This document shows positions 48,179-60,800 of a stretch of 64,000 nucleotides of DNA, in pieces. The stretch is from Montifringilla adamsi (taxonomy: Eukaryota > Chordata > Aves > Passeriformes > Passeridae), in contig JAGGNK010011114.1 in the NCBI GenBank assembly GCA_017590115.1, forward strand, positions 4,703,733 through 4,767,732. Direction: 5' to 3'. The translations under genes were made by a program, and so were the position numbers. Within the stretch, counting starts at the first letter, position 1. Every line of letters starts with the position of its first letter. The notes beneath the pieces are model-generated. The model was not told the origin of the DNA and made no database searches. It saw only the letters and a list, made by a program, of their open reading frames with translations.

Positions 48179-51100
48179 GTTGGTACAGAACCTGGCAGCC
48201 GTGTGTCTAAGCCAGAGAGGGAAAGAATTCTGTGACACTTTCCCATTGATTTCCCTGTGTCTCAGAAATACTTACTATTTGAAACAAATGGTATGATGGC
48301 TGAGAGCTGTGCTGTCTTCTTTGGTGGTACTTGTGTCCTTTGTGCTATTGATTGTTTACAGAAAGATGTTTAATGAATTGGCTGTAATCATAACCCCTGG
48401 GTTTTTCTCTACTAATGCAGCTTTTATGGTCCTGCAGGCTCAGAGCTCATTCTCAGTATGGAGCAATTGCTGCTGCATTTGCCAGCTGTATCACTAGATT
48501 GTTAGTAGCGGCTGCTCTGGAAGAACATTAATATAAACTGGATTTCTGTTCCAAAACAGACTCTATTAGCATAGCATTAAATTCCCTGAGCACACCTCAC
48601 TGTCGAAGTAATTGCAGAAAATGGTCAGGTCAGGGTAACATTTCAGCCATCTCAGTAAGTGTATCCTGCCACTGCAAGACCTTAGAGGTCCCTTGTGGCT
48701 GAACTACAAAGCTCCACAAATTGGGAGGAATTTCAGTACCCAGAAGGACATCCTGTTCCTCAATTGCTTGCTGAAACCCTTACCTTCAGCTGTAACTAAG
48801 CCTGCCTGTTGAGATTTTTCTATAGAAATGTGCCTGTCCTGATACTGTGTTGGAGGGAGGGAGAGATGGATGGCATCGATTTGGATCATCAGAGATGCAT
48901 ATTCACTCTGACTTCTGTCATGTTACATTGTTGGGAAGTGCAGTGGCAGCTGTTTTTATAACACTGGTGCACATATGAGTGAAGGGCTCCTCTGGTGATT
49001 TGATAAACCAAGCTGGTGGGGTTTTGAGCTGGTAGGCCTTTCATGCTCATATTCTGCTGGTAGTAACAGGCTGTAGCATATTTAGGAGATGTGTCTGTGT
49101 CTAGGCAAGAGCAGCCTGACTTCTGGCTGCATCCACATCTAAAGTAATTATTCTGGATGGTGTAGTTCCTAAGATCTGAGCTTGCTTATATGGCACACTG
49201 GGAAAAGGACAAGGGCTGATCGTAGGAGGACAGCCTGGCAATGAGGACATCACAGGAAGCTTTGAGATGTAGATTTGATCTAAGCTGGCCAGACAGAGGA
49301 CAGTGACTCAGCTTCTTTCAGTTTTAGGTAATTTCTCAAGATGGTTTAGTGGGCTGCAGTTTAGCCTTATTATTTTTCATATCTGGGTCAGACACAGTGG
49401 GAGAGTAGTATTTGCAAAGGGGATGATAAAAGAAACCAGCAAGAATGAAATCTGCACAAAACCCCACCCTGCCCCTCCAAGCTGCGATGCGGAGGCTTTC
49501 CTGCACAAAAGTGGTGGTTTGTGCCTCTCCCAATATTGCTGGTCTCGTGTCACTTTGAACTCCCATCCAAAAAGTTTGTTGGGATGCTTTGACACCCAGG
49601 GTTCAGAGGGAACCCTGCGAGCAATGCGAGGGAGGGAAGCGTGCGTGTTGTAGTCTTGACTTCTTTTTGCTGTCAGCCTCTCCTCCCAGCCCCTCCACCC
49701 AGATAGGATTTCTGAAGCGTGGAGTGAAGAAAGGGAGGCAGCATGTAGAAGTGCCCTGGGAATGTGTGAATTCCAGTAGCAGGGCTGGAGCAGGGGGAGG
49801 GATGGTCCTGAAGCCCTGTCAGCCTTTCATTCTTTACAAATGAATGAAGAAAGAAATGAGATCCCAGGCACAATTTGCTGCAGTGCTATTTCCCAAAATA
49901 ATCTTGGCATGTAGCAAAATCTGTTTTGAAATACCTGCAATTTTCTTTAATTGATGGATGAACTTTGTGTCCTTCAGTTGTTACTCAGATATCCCTGCGG
50001 GATATTCACCTCTGGGCACAATGAGAACATGTGATGAGCACAGTTAGAATGGACTAACTGTGGAATTATTTGGGAAATCATCTGGAATTAAGTATACAAG
50101 ACAGAAGATGTTTTCTGGGTGTGTTACTTTGGTTTTGTTTGCTGAAGCCTCCTGTCTTTGATGCAGACTGAGTCAGGGAGCCAGAGGTAAATGGCAAAGT
50201 TGTGGAGCAGCTATGAAAGCACAGCTCAGATATCACACCCTTCTCTTGCATCCTGTGGCAAAAGCAGCTGTCAAACTTGTTCTTCAGAAAAATAAGTTGG
50301 TGCCAGAATTTCCCTAATGGGCATAGTGAAAGGCAGAACTGCTGAGGGAGCTAATTATTTGTAGGGAGAATTTCCTCAAAATTGGAGGGAAGACACTAAC
50401 AGGAAAGGTGCAGGAAAAAAGAGGGGCATGCAGCTTTCCAGGCAACTGGGAAAAAACCCCCAAAACATGGGGAAGTACCAGTGTGCTAAATCCTGAGCTG
50501 TAGGGAGGGTGGGGTGTGGTATCTTATGAGTATTTGTCCCTGATAGGAAAACTGTTAAGGAGTCAATTGCACTGATTTCTCAAAGTGTAACAGAGAGACA
50601 ACTTATCTATAACTGCTGGAGGGAATATATACAGCAGTGTAATTTTGAAAAATTGGATGTATTCCAGTCTCCTCCAAACTTTGAAATCTTGGGCTTGGGC
50701 AGCATTTTCAGCTTCCATCATGGATGTTGGAGTGGGGAAGGGATCAATAAGGAAGCAGCATTTTCAGCAAAAGGAAGCCCTTAAAGGGTTTTACGTGAAG
50801 CTTTTACTCCTAGGAGGAATTTCTTTCTCAGTTGTTTTTATTGATTCCCCTTTGATGGGGGATGGTGAGGCTTGCTGGGACTGGAAATCCTTCTCTCTCA
50901 TTTGACTCTCTCCCAGATCTCTCCGAGCTCAGTGATGTTTCAAAGAGGAGTTCTTAAGCGTGCATACACATTGTGCAATGTGATCTCTCTGAGTGGCAGG
51001 GGCCTGTGAGCTTTTCATATATGAGCTGGGGACTGCACATGTGAAACTTCAGTGTTTCCTGCCACAATAGGCTTGAAATGTGGCAGTGCTCTGAAATGTT

Positions 51101-54100
51101 TTTCCATGAACATCTGTGGAAAATGTCTTGCTCGGATTCTTTCCATTCAGGGCAGAACTTGCTGGCTGCAAGCAGAGATCTCCTCTCTTCTTTCTCCACT
51201 TACTGTTGCAGAGGGGTGTATTTATTCAATTTGGTAATGATCTGAAATGCTGGTGTAAAGGCATTTGTTTGAAACACCCTGAACTAATAAAAAAGGAAAT
51301 GTGGATTTTGTCCACTGGACCGTATGAACTGGAAATGAGGGTGGGGGAGTGTGGTGAGGAGGAAACTACTAGGCCATTAGTTTTCAAATATTCAATCAAT
51401 GGCAGATTGTTCTCTGCCGGATATATTTAAGAACCAGAGAGGATCTTGTGAATCTTCTGGTATGACCTCATGGATAACATGGATCGCTAGACCAGTTTCA
51501 TAAAAGGAATGCCTTCTGTATGTCCAGCTGTTGTAAGCAAAATAAGCTTATCTGGGGGGCAGGCAAAGCAGTCCCATGTGAAGAATTTAATATTCCTCAG
51601 TGCTTTTTTGTTTGTCTTCCCAGTGTAGGACAGAGAGGTTCTGCCATGTCTTTTTTAAAAGGTTGCCCAGTGATGTGAGGAGCAAGAGCAGCTGCCAGTG
51701 CCTGTCTTGAAATGTTCTCTTAATTTCACTGCACATTTTCTACTCCAGTACTTCATCTCTCCTCCTGAGCTATTTGCTGATGCATGTGTACAGATCCTTT
51801 CTTTCAGCCTGGAACACACCAGTCTTCTGTCCCTTGTGTTCTTCTCAAGCCAGTGTATGAAGACAGCTTCATAAACTCTGTTTTGGCATATGTTCTTTAA
51901 TCTTCAAATCCTTTCACCATGAACTGGACAAACCAGGTTAGTGTTTAGAATGTGTTTGCCCACTACACACTCTCAAGGATTTCTACAGAAGTGACTTATT
52001 TTCCTTTCCCTTAAAGGAAGCAGGGAGAAGGAAGCTTTTAATCTCACGTTGAGAAGTGTGTTATGAGAGAGATCCATTTGGAGCTTGGCTGTGCTCTGAG
52101 CTGTCTCTGCTCTGTGCCATTCAGCAGAGGGTAGAAAGTTCTGGAGAGGCAAAAATAAAAGAAAACTTGTAAGGGAAATATCTCAATGAAATCTTGAACT
52201 CTGGATTACATCTGCATGTGAGCTCATTGCACAGCAATGTATTGTCGTTCACTTTGGAAGAAGCTGAGATAAACCAAGAGCTGCTGAAATATGAGCTGAG
52301 TATTGATGTTGAACTTGCAATTAAAATTAAATGATGCCCTGCAATGACCCCGAGAGATACTCAATTTCAAGAAGGGCGAACAGAAAGATTCTTAAAGGAA
52401 AGAAAGCTTAATCACGGAAATGAATGAAAAGCAGTGCAGCAGAAACTCTTTGGCAAGAAAGGCTGGTGTTTTCCAGCCACTGTTAATGGGCAGGAACGTG
52501 CTTTGTCATTGTGTGCCTTTGTGCCTGTGTGCATTAATTTGTAGCTGGAAGTAGAAACCACGGACCTAACTACTGAGGGCTTCTTCCAGTAACAGCCATT
52601 ATGAGGCTTGGGGTGAAGCTTGTTAGGGAACAGCTTCACGGAGAAACTGGGAAAGGGCAGGGGTCTGGAAAAGTGAAGGTGAAGAAACTTATTATCTGGA
52701 GAAAAGCAGGTCATGGAATTCTCAGTTGAAGAGTGAATGATTTGGTGCCAGGGCAGAGATGAGTAATATTTTGGACGATGCAGAACTCGTGGGTTGCATC
52801 AGTTGTTTTCCCCATTGTGGTCTGTGGTGCAGTGTGATTGGAAGCAGGGAAGCTGCGTGCAGGAATTCCAGCCCCCTGATAATGGCCTGGGCATGGGCTC
52901 CTTGGGGGGAGCAGCCTGCCCCAGGTCTCTGCTGTCATCAGATTGCTTGACCTTTCTCTTTTCTACTTGGCTGGGAAATAAAGGTAGCTCATGTCCGTGG
53001 GGAGACTAGACCTTGTTTTTGCAGAGAAGTGCAGGGTAAAATGATAATCAAAGAAGACAAAACACCATCTAGGACCCTAGATAATTAGGACCTCTTCTGT
53101 TACAGAACTAGATTTTAACTGGCTCTTGGTTATTCTCTTTCCTTTTCCCATTCTTCTTGCAGATTTAAAGTGTTTGGATTACTGAGCAGGGAAGGAAAGC
53201 AGGGAGAAAATGAGGTGATATAAGGTGAAGAGAGCTCAGAATTTGTCTCCAATTTGTAAATCCTTGAGTTGAGTAAATTAATCAGCTTGAACTCCTCTTT
53301 TCCACCCTGATGCCCCTTCAGTGTGAATCTGACTGAGCACAAAGTAATAAACAAATCTTGGTTCAGCTTACAAACACTTTTCCCTTTCATTTTTATGTGT
53401 AGAAGAATTAGCATAGCACTTTATAGCTGAAAACTGTATCACTGTAGGATCTGTCTCCTGGAGTTACCTTCCTGGTGACGTGAAATCAACAGCTTGAGCA
53501 TTGAGATCTGTTATAAAAGGGAATATTCAGAGAAGAGTACACTGAACAAATCCTGATTCTGGAACCTGGTTTTTCTTTATGCACTTCTAGATTTGTACTA
53601 GTAAACTTCTAACCTCAATTTCTTCACTTTCAGTTTAAAGTTGTGTAGTGTTTTTCAAGTGTTCAGGAGTCAAGAAATGCTCTGAGAACTCTTACCATCC
53701 TGACTGCAGATGCTTTTTAATATAAAATTATTATTACTTTAATAAAGAAGAAAACTTCTTTTAGGGGTTTTATCTAAGCTTACATAAGGCCTTATTTATA
53801 GTGAGGAATAGATATTTTCTGGCTTATTTTGAATCAAAGTTCTCAGCAGAACATGGCAATTTATGATGCTTAGCTCTTAGAAGTGGGAGTGCTGGTTTGT
53901 TTTGTAAATCTGTGCTCTTTAGCTTCCAAATTATCTGAGGGAATGACACTTAACTTCAAATCTGAAGTTATTAAAATCCAGTAATTTCTCAGCTTTCAAG
54001 CTCATGAACAGGTTTTCAGCATTTAACTTTGCTTTGTTCTTGATGAGTTTTACAGGTCATGCTTGATCTGTCAGCCCTGCAATTGAAACTAAGCTCTGGT

Positions 54101-57100
54101 TTGTTTATTCTCCCGAGTGACCACTAGGTGCCAATTACAGTATTTCAAACTGTTAAATGCAGGTGGCAAGATGGCCAAAGCCACCTCATCTGTTATCTGC
54201 AGAGTTCTGTTTTTCTCGGTGTTAATGTAGCATGAACTCATATCTCACTGAGGGAGAGAGCTCCTGTCACCTCCCCAGCCCTTCCAGTGACACTGAAAGT
54301 GCTTGAGCGTGACGGTGCTGAGACCCTGAGCCCGTGTCATCAGTGTCTGCTGGGAGCTGCCTGTTTTACCACATGCCTGTATCTGTAACCTTGGCAGTGA
54401 GATGTTTGGCCTCTCTTTTTTGTGTGGGTTTTTTGTGTTTGTTTGGTTTGGTTTTTTGGTTTTTGGTTTTTTTTGGTTTTTTTTTTTGGTTTTGTCTTGG
54501 AGGGCAAAAACTTGAGAAAAGTGCTTGGGTTTTGTGTTCTGAGCCTTGCTTGGTGTGGTCCAGATCCATGGCTTCTTGAACACTGGGTGGGGCAATGGGA
54601 CACTCAGCCTCCTGCCTTTTCAGGTTTTTTAAGGGGGGCAATAAATCTCTGAAGGTGCTTTATTCTGTCCTTTCATGCCTGAGGCCCAGGGCATGGGTCA
54701 TGTGGGCAGAAAGCCTGAGATACCCCCAAAGAAGACATATAACTGTAGGAAGTTGCAGCCACACAGTTTTTGAGACTGAACTGAGGAACTTTCACTGTAA
54801 TTAATCTTGCTTAGATTTTAAAAAACAATTAAATGTTGTTTTCCCTCTTCCGCTGAAGAGGGAAGAACACAACCCCCAGCACACCTCTTGACTACTGATA
54901 TCCAGTTCTAGCACAGGACAGTGATTTCTCCCTGGAGGTAGAAAAGGTAATTTGAAAGAAATGTTACCTGCTAGGGAAATACCTAAAGGGAAAGAACTGT
55001 TTGTGCTTTACCAAGGGAAAGTACAATCCTGAAATGCCAATGCAGCTGATGCCTTGGAGCCTTCCTGCCTGGGAAGTTTTGGCTCTTCATGTGGGAGGCC
55101 CAGGGGAGAAGTGCTTGGTGACCCAAACTGAGGAGTGTGTTGGGAGTGCTGCATTTCCATGATGCACACAGCCTTTCCTGGCTGAGTGACCTGCCAAGCT
55201 CAGCTTTTACCCTTGTGACATCCAGTGGTCAGGAATGCTCTGACTCCGCTCCACATCAGTGGTTTGTTGGTTTGCCAGGGTTTGAAGGCAGTTTCTGTTC
55301 AATGCAGCAGGTACCTGGACTTTCAGCCTAGAAATAAGGCCTGAAAAACCCCATGTGCCCTCTTGTTTAACCTGCCAGGGCAGGGGTAAGGTAGCCCATC
55401 CTTAGCCTGACAGAGTTGGTATCATGCAGTGCATCTCTCTTGCTCAACTCCTCCCAGCATCCAGCCTGCCTGCTGGAGCAGGGCATGTCCTGTATTCCTG
55501 ATGTGATGTCACCTCACTTGCTGCAGGATAGACTTAGGATAGACTCTGAGCTATGGACAGTATCAGGATTAGTATGGTGCTGTTCTGCCTTTGATCAGTG
55601 CAGCAGAGGGACTGTGCTGGGAATGCAGGGACGTTCCTAGCAGATTTTGACAGTCTCTTTATTTCTTTTCTCTGACAGTTCACACACAGCTTGAGATTTT
55701 TCTGCTTCTAGTTGGCTGGAGTGCCCTGGTCTATGTTGCCTTTAATCCCCTAGGACCTTGAACTTCTGTCTGCCCAACTCTGAACAAGAGGATGGAAAAT
55801 GTCTTGATTTATCTGAGGACAAATAATCAAATAGGCTGCAAGGGGAATATAGTTTGGTGTGTGTGTGTGAATGTCAGGAAACAGACTGAATTCAAACAAA
55901 ACCAGTTTAGACAGATGCTGAGGAAGCATTCAGATTAATCTGTTCATCTCCTAGGAAAAGGATCCCATCATGCTGGGCTTAAGTTAGGGCTGCAGCCTGC
56001 TTGTGCAGTCACTACCTGAGCAGCTGATCTCAAGGTTCTGTGTCTCTTGTTTCCTTAAATGTGTTCTAGCATAAACATAGGAGTCTTGGTTGATGATCCA
56101 TTATAACCTCTATTGCATCTCCACCACCCTTTTATCCTTGTTTGGGGAGGGTAATTTGCAGTGTTAATTTTAAGAAAGATCTTCTAGTGTCAAAATGGGT
56201 GTCAAACTCTCAGATTGCATGTCTGCATACTACCCTTGTGTACAAAAGTACAGCTGCTTCTGGGGCAGAGCAGAGGGCTGGTGAAAACTGGGGGAGGGGT
56301 GATTTTACAAGTTGGAGAAGTAATTATTGCACTGTAGTTGGAATTAATTTCTTAGTGTGCTTTGTATTTTCTGTTGGCCAAAACAAGCCAGGCCCTTGAC
56401 TCTAGAAAATTTGCACCAAAAATTATAGCTCTAGCTTCATGATACATCCAAGTTTCTTTTCAGAATCTCAGTTTGGGAATGGTGTGGTAACTGTGTGCCA
56501 TGTAGTGAGCTATCAGTGTAGAAACCTGTTGAGAGGGCAAGGTACAAGTGGTTGTTTTGGATGATTTCCTAAAGTGTTCTTCATTAAAAGCATTGTTTGC
56601 TACTGATCTTCAGTGGATTTGAAATGTAGGGTTCTTGTATTAAAGTAGTAGCAGTTGAGAGTGGAGGAGAGCAAATAAACAGCTTTTTCTTTCCTCCCAA
56701 GCCACCCTTCTCTGCTTGTTGTTGTTGCTGCTGCTGTGCCAGAAGTAGGTGAGCCAGGTAATAATGGGAGTCTGGGGAGTGTAAAAAGGGTTACTTTTTA
56801 ATCTGAGTCCCAAGTTTCTTCTTGGCTTCCCTGGCTCTTTCCCCCAAAGTCATCCTGGAGGTCACTGTTGGGATCAGCTTTCCTTCTACTTGTCTCCTTT
56901 ACCTTGATTAGTAAGAGAAATCACAGAGGTATTTTGGTACATTCTTGACTTTCTTCCCTGTGAAATAGAGAGTATTAACAATGCTGGCATATGCAAGAGT
57001 TGTGATTTTGTTACTTTTGCACTAGAGATGCAGCTGTTGTCAAAATTCGGGGAAGTTTTGGTTTTTTAACCTATGCATGTCAGAAGTCTTTTAAAACATC

Positions 57101-57704
57101 ACAGTGTTGTCATGGTATCTGAGTATTTCAAAACAGCCTAATGGTTTTCACTGATATCATCACCACTTTGCAGCTGAAGGAGTTACTGTACCCTTGGGCT
57201 TTCAGACATCTTCAGAAGAAGCTATCTGTGGCAGAGCCTGAAGGAAAAACCACAGAAAAGTATTATCAGATGCACTACTTGTATTGTCTGTTCCAGTGTA
57301 GAACCATTGGTATTGTTAAGATACTGTTTTGCTTTAACTTGAATTCCTATTAACAGCCTCAACAAAAAGATCCATTCTGGATTAGCCTGAAGATCTGAAC
57401 TCCCATGCTCTTAAAGGAGTCACCAGTGGAAGACCAGCTCCTCTTGTGCTGGAGAGCAGAAGGCAGATTTGGGCAGCAGCCTCTGTGTTGGGTGAAAGGT
57501 CTGATGGTTTGGGTACTTTGTCTTAGTACAGGATTTAATAGCTAACAATGAACAACTATTTTACAACGAACTTAGATTGCTGCTTATCCCTACTTCAGAA
57601 CTCTGTCTCCACAAACTAGGAGAGGATACTTCAAAAATGTGCAAAAAAGGTGTTTGACAGTGAAATAAAGCCCATCATGAATAACTGTGGTTACTCTTTT
57701 CTAG
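48179..57704 (+). other. PTGFRN: Intron 6 (9.5 kb)
   Basis: Donor gttggt, acceptor gttactcttttctag. The interior holds a GT-rich simple repeat at 54420-54497 and a short (TG)n at 55858-55870. No transposable element or exon was recognised elsewhere. The ORFs seen are short and have no domain signature. Confidence 0.88.
54420..54497. repeat. G/T-rich low-complexity repeat
   Basis: Irregular GGTTTT, GTTTG and poly(T) units span about 78 bp. The minus-strand open frames rich in K, P and N and the plus-strand frames rich in F, W and V across this interval are by-products of the repeat. Confidence 0.85.
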
Positions 57705-57812
57705 GTCCTGTGTTCAATGTCTCGGTGCATTCTGACAGCCCAACAATTTACCAGGGTGAGGTGGCAGATTTGCTGTGCATCGTCACAACGGAAGGAATGC
57801 CACTTGAGCCAG
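57705..57812 (+). CDS. PTGFRN: PTGFRN exon 7: first part of Ig-like domain 6
   Basis: The exon encodes residues 694-729 plus one base (108 nt, phase 1). It reads S-G-P-V-F-N-V-S-V-H-S-D across the junction, matching human S-G-P-I-F-N-A-S-V-H-S-D. C718 is the first cysteine of Ig6 and N698-V-S is a sequon. Human carries an RGD cell-attachment tripeptide a few residues before this cysteine; here the same place is Q710-G-E. The exon is taken to end at GAGCCAG|gtattt because homology to human stops there and the open frame soon ends. Unlike Ig1 to Ig5, Ig6 is therefore split between two exons, which is consistent with the nine-exon human gene as I recall it. The second cysteine lies in exon 8, outside the window. 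Confidence 0.9.
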
Positions 57813-60800
57813 GTATTTCAGCAAAATTATTTCACCTGTAACTCATTTGCCTTCAGAAGTTACAGCCCTATGTCCTTTGAGTGAGGCTGGAGAGCTGAGA
57901 ACCAACAATTCTGTAGAACTAGATAAAAGCAGGACAGTGTGCTTGCTTTTACACAGCTCAATTTAAAGCAAGTTTTTTTTTTTCATTTCACTTCCTGAGG
58001 GGAGAGGGAAAAAATGTTCTTACCATCAAATCCCCCTCTGCTGTCCCCACCAACTGACCCCACTGCAGGTAATCTCAACCTACAATCATCAGATGGGCCA
58101 TGAAAACTACTCCTATTCCCTTTAAATGGTAAGGAGATCCATTGGCTAAACCATTTAGAAGAAAATGGTCATCTGTAAAGAAATCCTAGACACCTGGCCA
58201 GTCAGCTTCTCACTTCAGAGTGAATTTAATGCTTGAGGTAAATCTAAAAATCGTAATAATTGACTGCTGCAGTTTAAATGCCAAAATGCATGTTCATTGC
58301 CTTCAGAGTTGAGCATCCTTTTTTATGTGGAAGAAAGAAATACAGTACCTCATTCTTGTGAGAAGGGTAGGAGACACAAAAGCAAATTTTTATGGAGAGC
58401 TGAAAAGTTCAGAGATTTGCTCAAAACCTAGCTGCTTGCCAAGCATTGTCTGAGCTGCTTTTCATCAAAATGCTGTGAGAGTAACTCTCTTTCTTATACC
58501 CAGAATTTGGGTTTGGAGTCCGTTGAGTCATTATGTATATGGATATAAGCATCTCTTGAAAATAAATCTACTAATATATATGTAAATATAAATATATGTG
58601 AATATATCTAAAGTTATCATGATTTATGCCAAACTTAAAAGCCTACACATAAACCACTACAAAAGAGGTGCTGTGCAGAAAATATTACTTATGATGTAGA
58701 GGCTGATGAGATGAGGTACCAGGCTTAGTAAAGGCCCATCACTTTGAAATTACAAGAAGTCTGTTCTACATTAAATCTGAGCGTGGCAGGGAAGCAATTT
58801 GCTAGATTACAGTCGTGTGCTTCCTGTGAAAAAATGATAGAAGTCTGTAGATTGTATTATTGAAATGCTTGGTAGGGAGGAAAAGCTGAGTAAACTTTAT
58901 TGCTGTCAAAAGACTCATAGCCTGGGATATTGGGCACAGCAAGCAGCAATGTGTGCCTGTGCATCTACCTCAGCCTGTCCTGTGGCTTCTGCTCAGCAGG
59001 AAGCCTCTTCCACGTTGAGGTGTGCTCAAGCTCTTACAGGTATTGTGGTGAGGCAGTACCCAGAGCAGCTGCCTTCCTTTCCAAAGCAATAATTGCTGAC
59101 AGGGAGCAGCTGCTGCTTCTGCGGGTGCTCGACAGCCTAAATAAGCTCGGCGTTGCCTTGTGAAAGAGGCCTCAGCATCCCTGACTCACTTAAAATTTGA
59201 AAACTGGAACACAACAAGTTCCACCTGAATATGAGGAGGAACTTCTGTACCGTGAGGGTAACATAGGTTGTCCAGAGATGTTGTGGAGGCTCCTTCTCTG
59301 GAGAGATTCAAAAGCCCTCTGGACAGAATCCTGTGTCATGTGCTCTGGGATAACTCTTGAGCAGGGAGGTTGGACCAGATGACCTCCAGTGGTCCCTTCC
59401 AGCCTTAACCATGCTGTGAAAAGAGGCCACTTAGTAGCAGTGGGGCTCTCCTGTCAGGGCTTCACTGCAGTTGGGTTTGGGATGGGTTTGTGTGTATTTG
59501 GTACCTTGAGACTGGGAGGAACACGGACAATATAAAGATAATCAAAAAGGTTGAAGTAAAAAGGTATTGCCTTTTGAGGAGCTGCTGATCACAGCACAGT
59601 TAAGTTTTAACTTGGCAACTTCACAAGGGTTGTGGGTGTCTGTTGAATTGATAGATTATCCCTGGAGCTGGAGATGATGCTGTTTCCAGCAGTCATGGGC
59701 AACCAGAGCAGAGTCTTAAATGTCAGCCCTGTAATCTGTTCCATAGCTGGGTAATGTCATCTTGGACACGGCAGACCTCTGTGGTGTTTTTTAATCTTGT
59801 TTCTTTCATGTTGGTGGTTTGTTTGGTTTCTTTCTTTTTCAGTCTATAATGGGGCAGATGAGGCACAGACAAGTAAACCTAGAGAGGAGTAAAATGTGGC
59901 ATTGTGGCAGGCTTTGAGGGGGCTTCTCAGTCCATGCTCTGAGCCCCCAGTTGCAGGATGAGCAGAATTTGGGGCCTAACCAGTCATGCTGTGTGATGAA
60001 ACACAGTCCTTGCTAGTCCTCTGGATGAGACTGGCAGAAGAGCTGCAGGGAACAGCTGGAATTGATGCAGGGTGTGCAGACCCCTCATCCATCTGCCTTC
60101 TTGGCCTTGGGAGCTGGAGGGGGCTGATGGAGCAGGTCAGAGGAAGGGCTGAAGGGCTTGTATGGTAGCAAACATGTAGTAGTAACCTCACTGGTAATCT
60201 TGCTCCTCTGTATCCCATCTCTGATCTGTCTTTATGCTGTGTCAGTATCACAATTTAATTCACAATTGGAATGGAGGACTTGCTTTTTAAATTAGTGCCA
60301 AATGTTAGACAGACTGTGAAAATAACAGGGCTGTCTCATCCCACTGGGGACATGAGGCACGCTGTTAGGGAAAGCCTACACCTGGCATTTAGAGAAGCAA
60401 GGCAAGAGTTATCAGCATCTTCTGGAAGAAAACAGATGACTGCAGTACAGACATGGTCATTCCATTTGGGAATGTGATGAGAAAGGAGAAAAGAGCAAAT
60501 GCATTTGACTCCCTTCTGAGTGGTGTGACAGTGTGGTGGCTTTCAAGGCCATCTGTACTTCTTGTGTCAGATTTGCTGCAGGCTGTCGTGTGGGATCCCC
60601 CGTGAGCAGAGGAGGAGCAGGATGTTTCCTAAGATATCCTGTTAGATGCCCATCCTTTGAATGTATTTGGTATGCCAGGCAGCTCTTCTCTTGTGCACAC
60701 AGACACTCAACTTTGCAGGCAGGCATGTGCGTTAGTATGTATGCCTCCTGTAGTACATTGGTGTCAGGTGCCACCTCTTCTCCCTCTTTGTGTGCACAAT

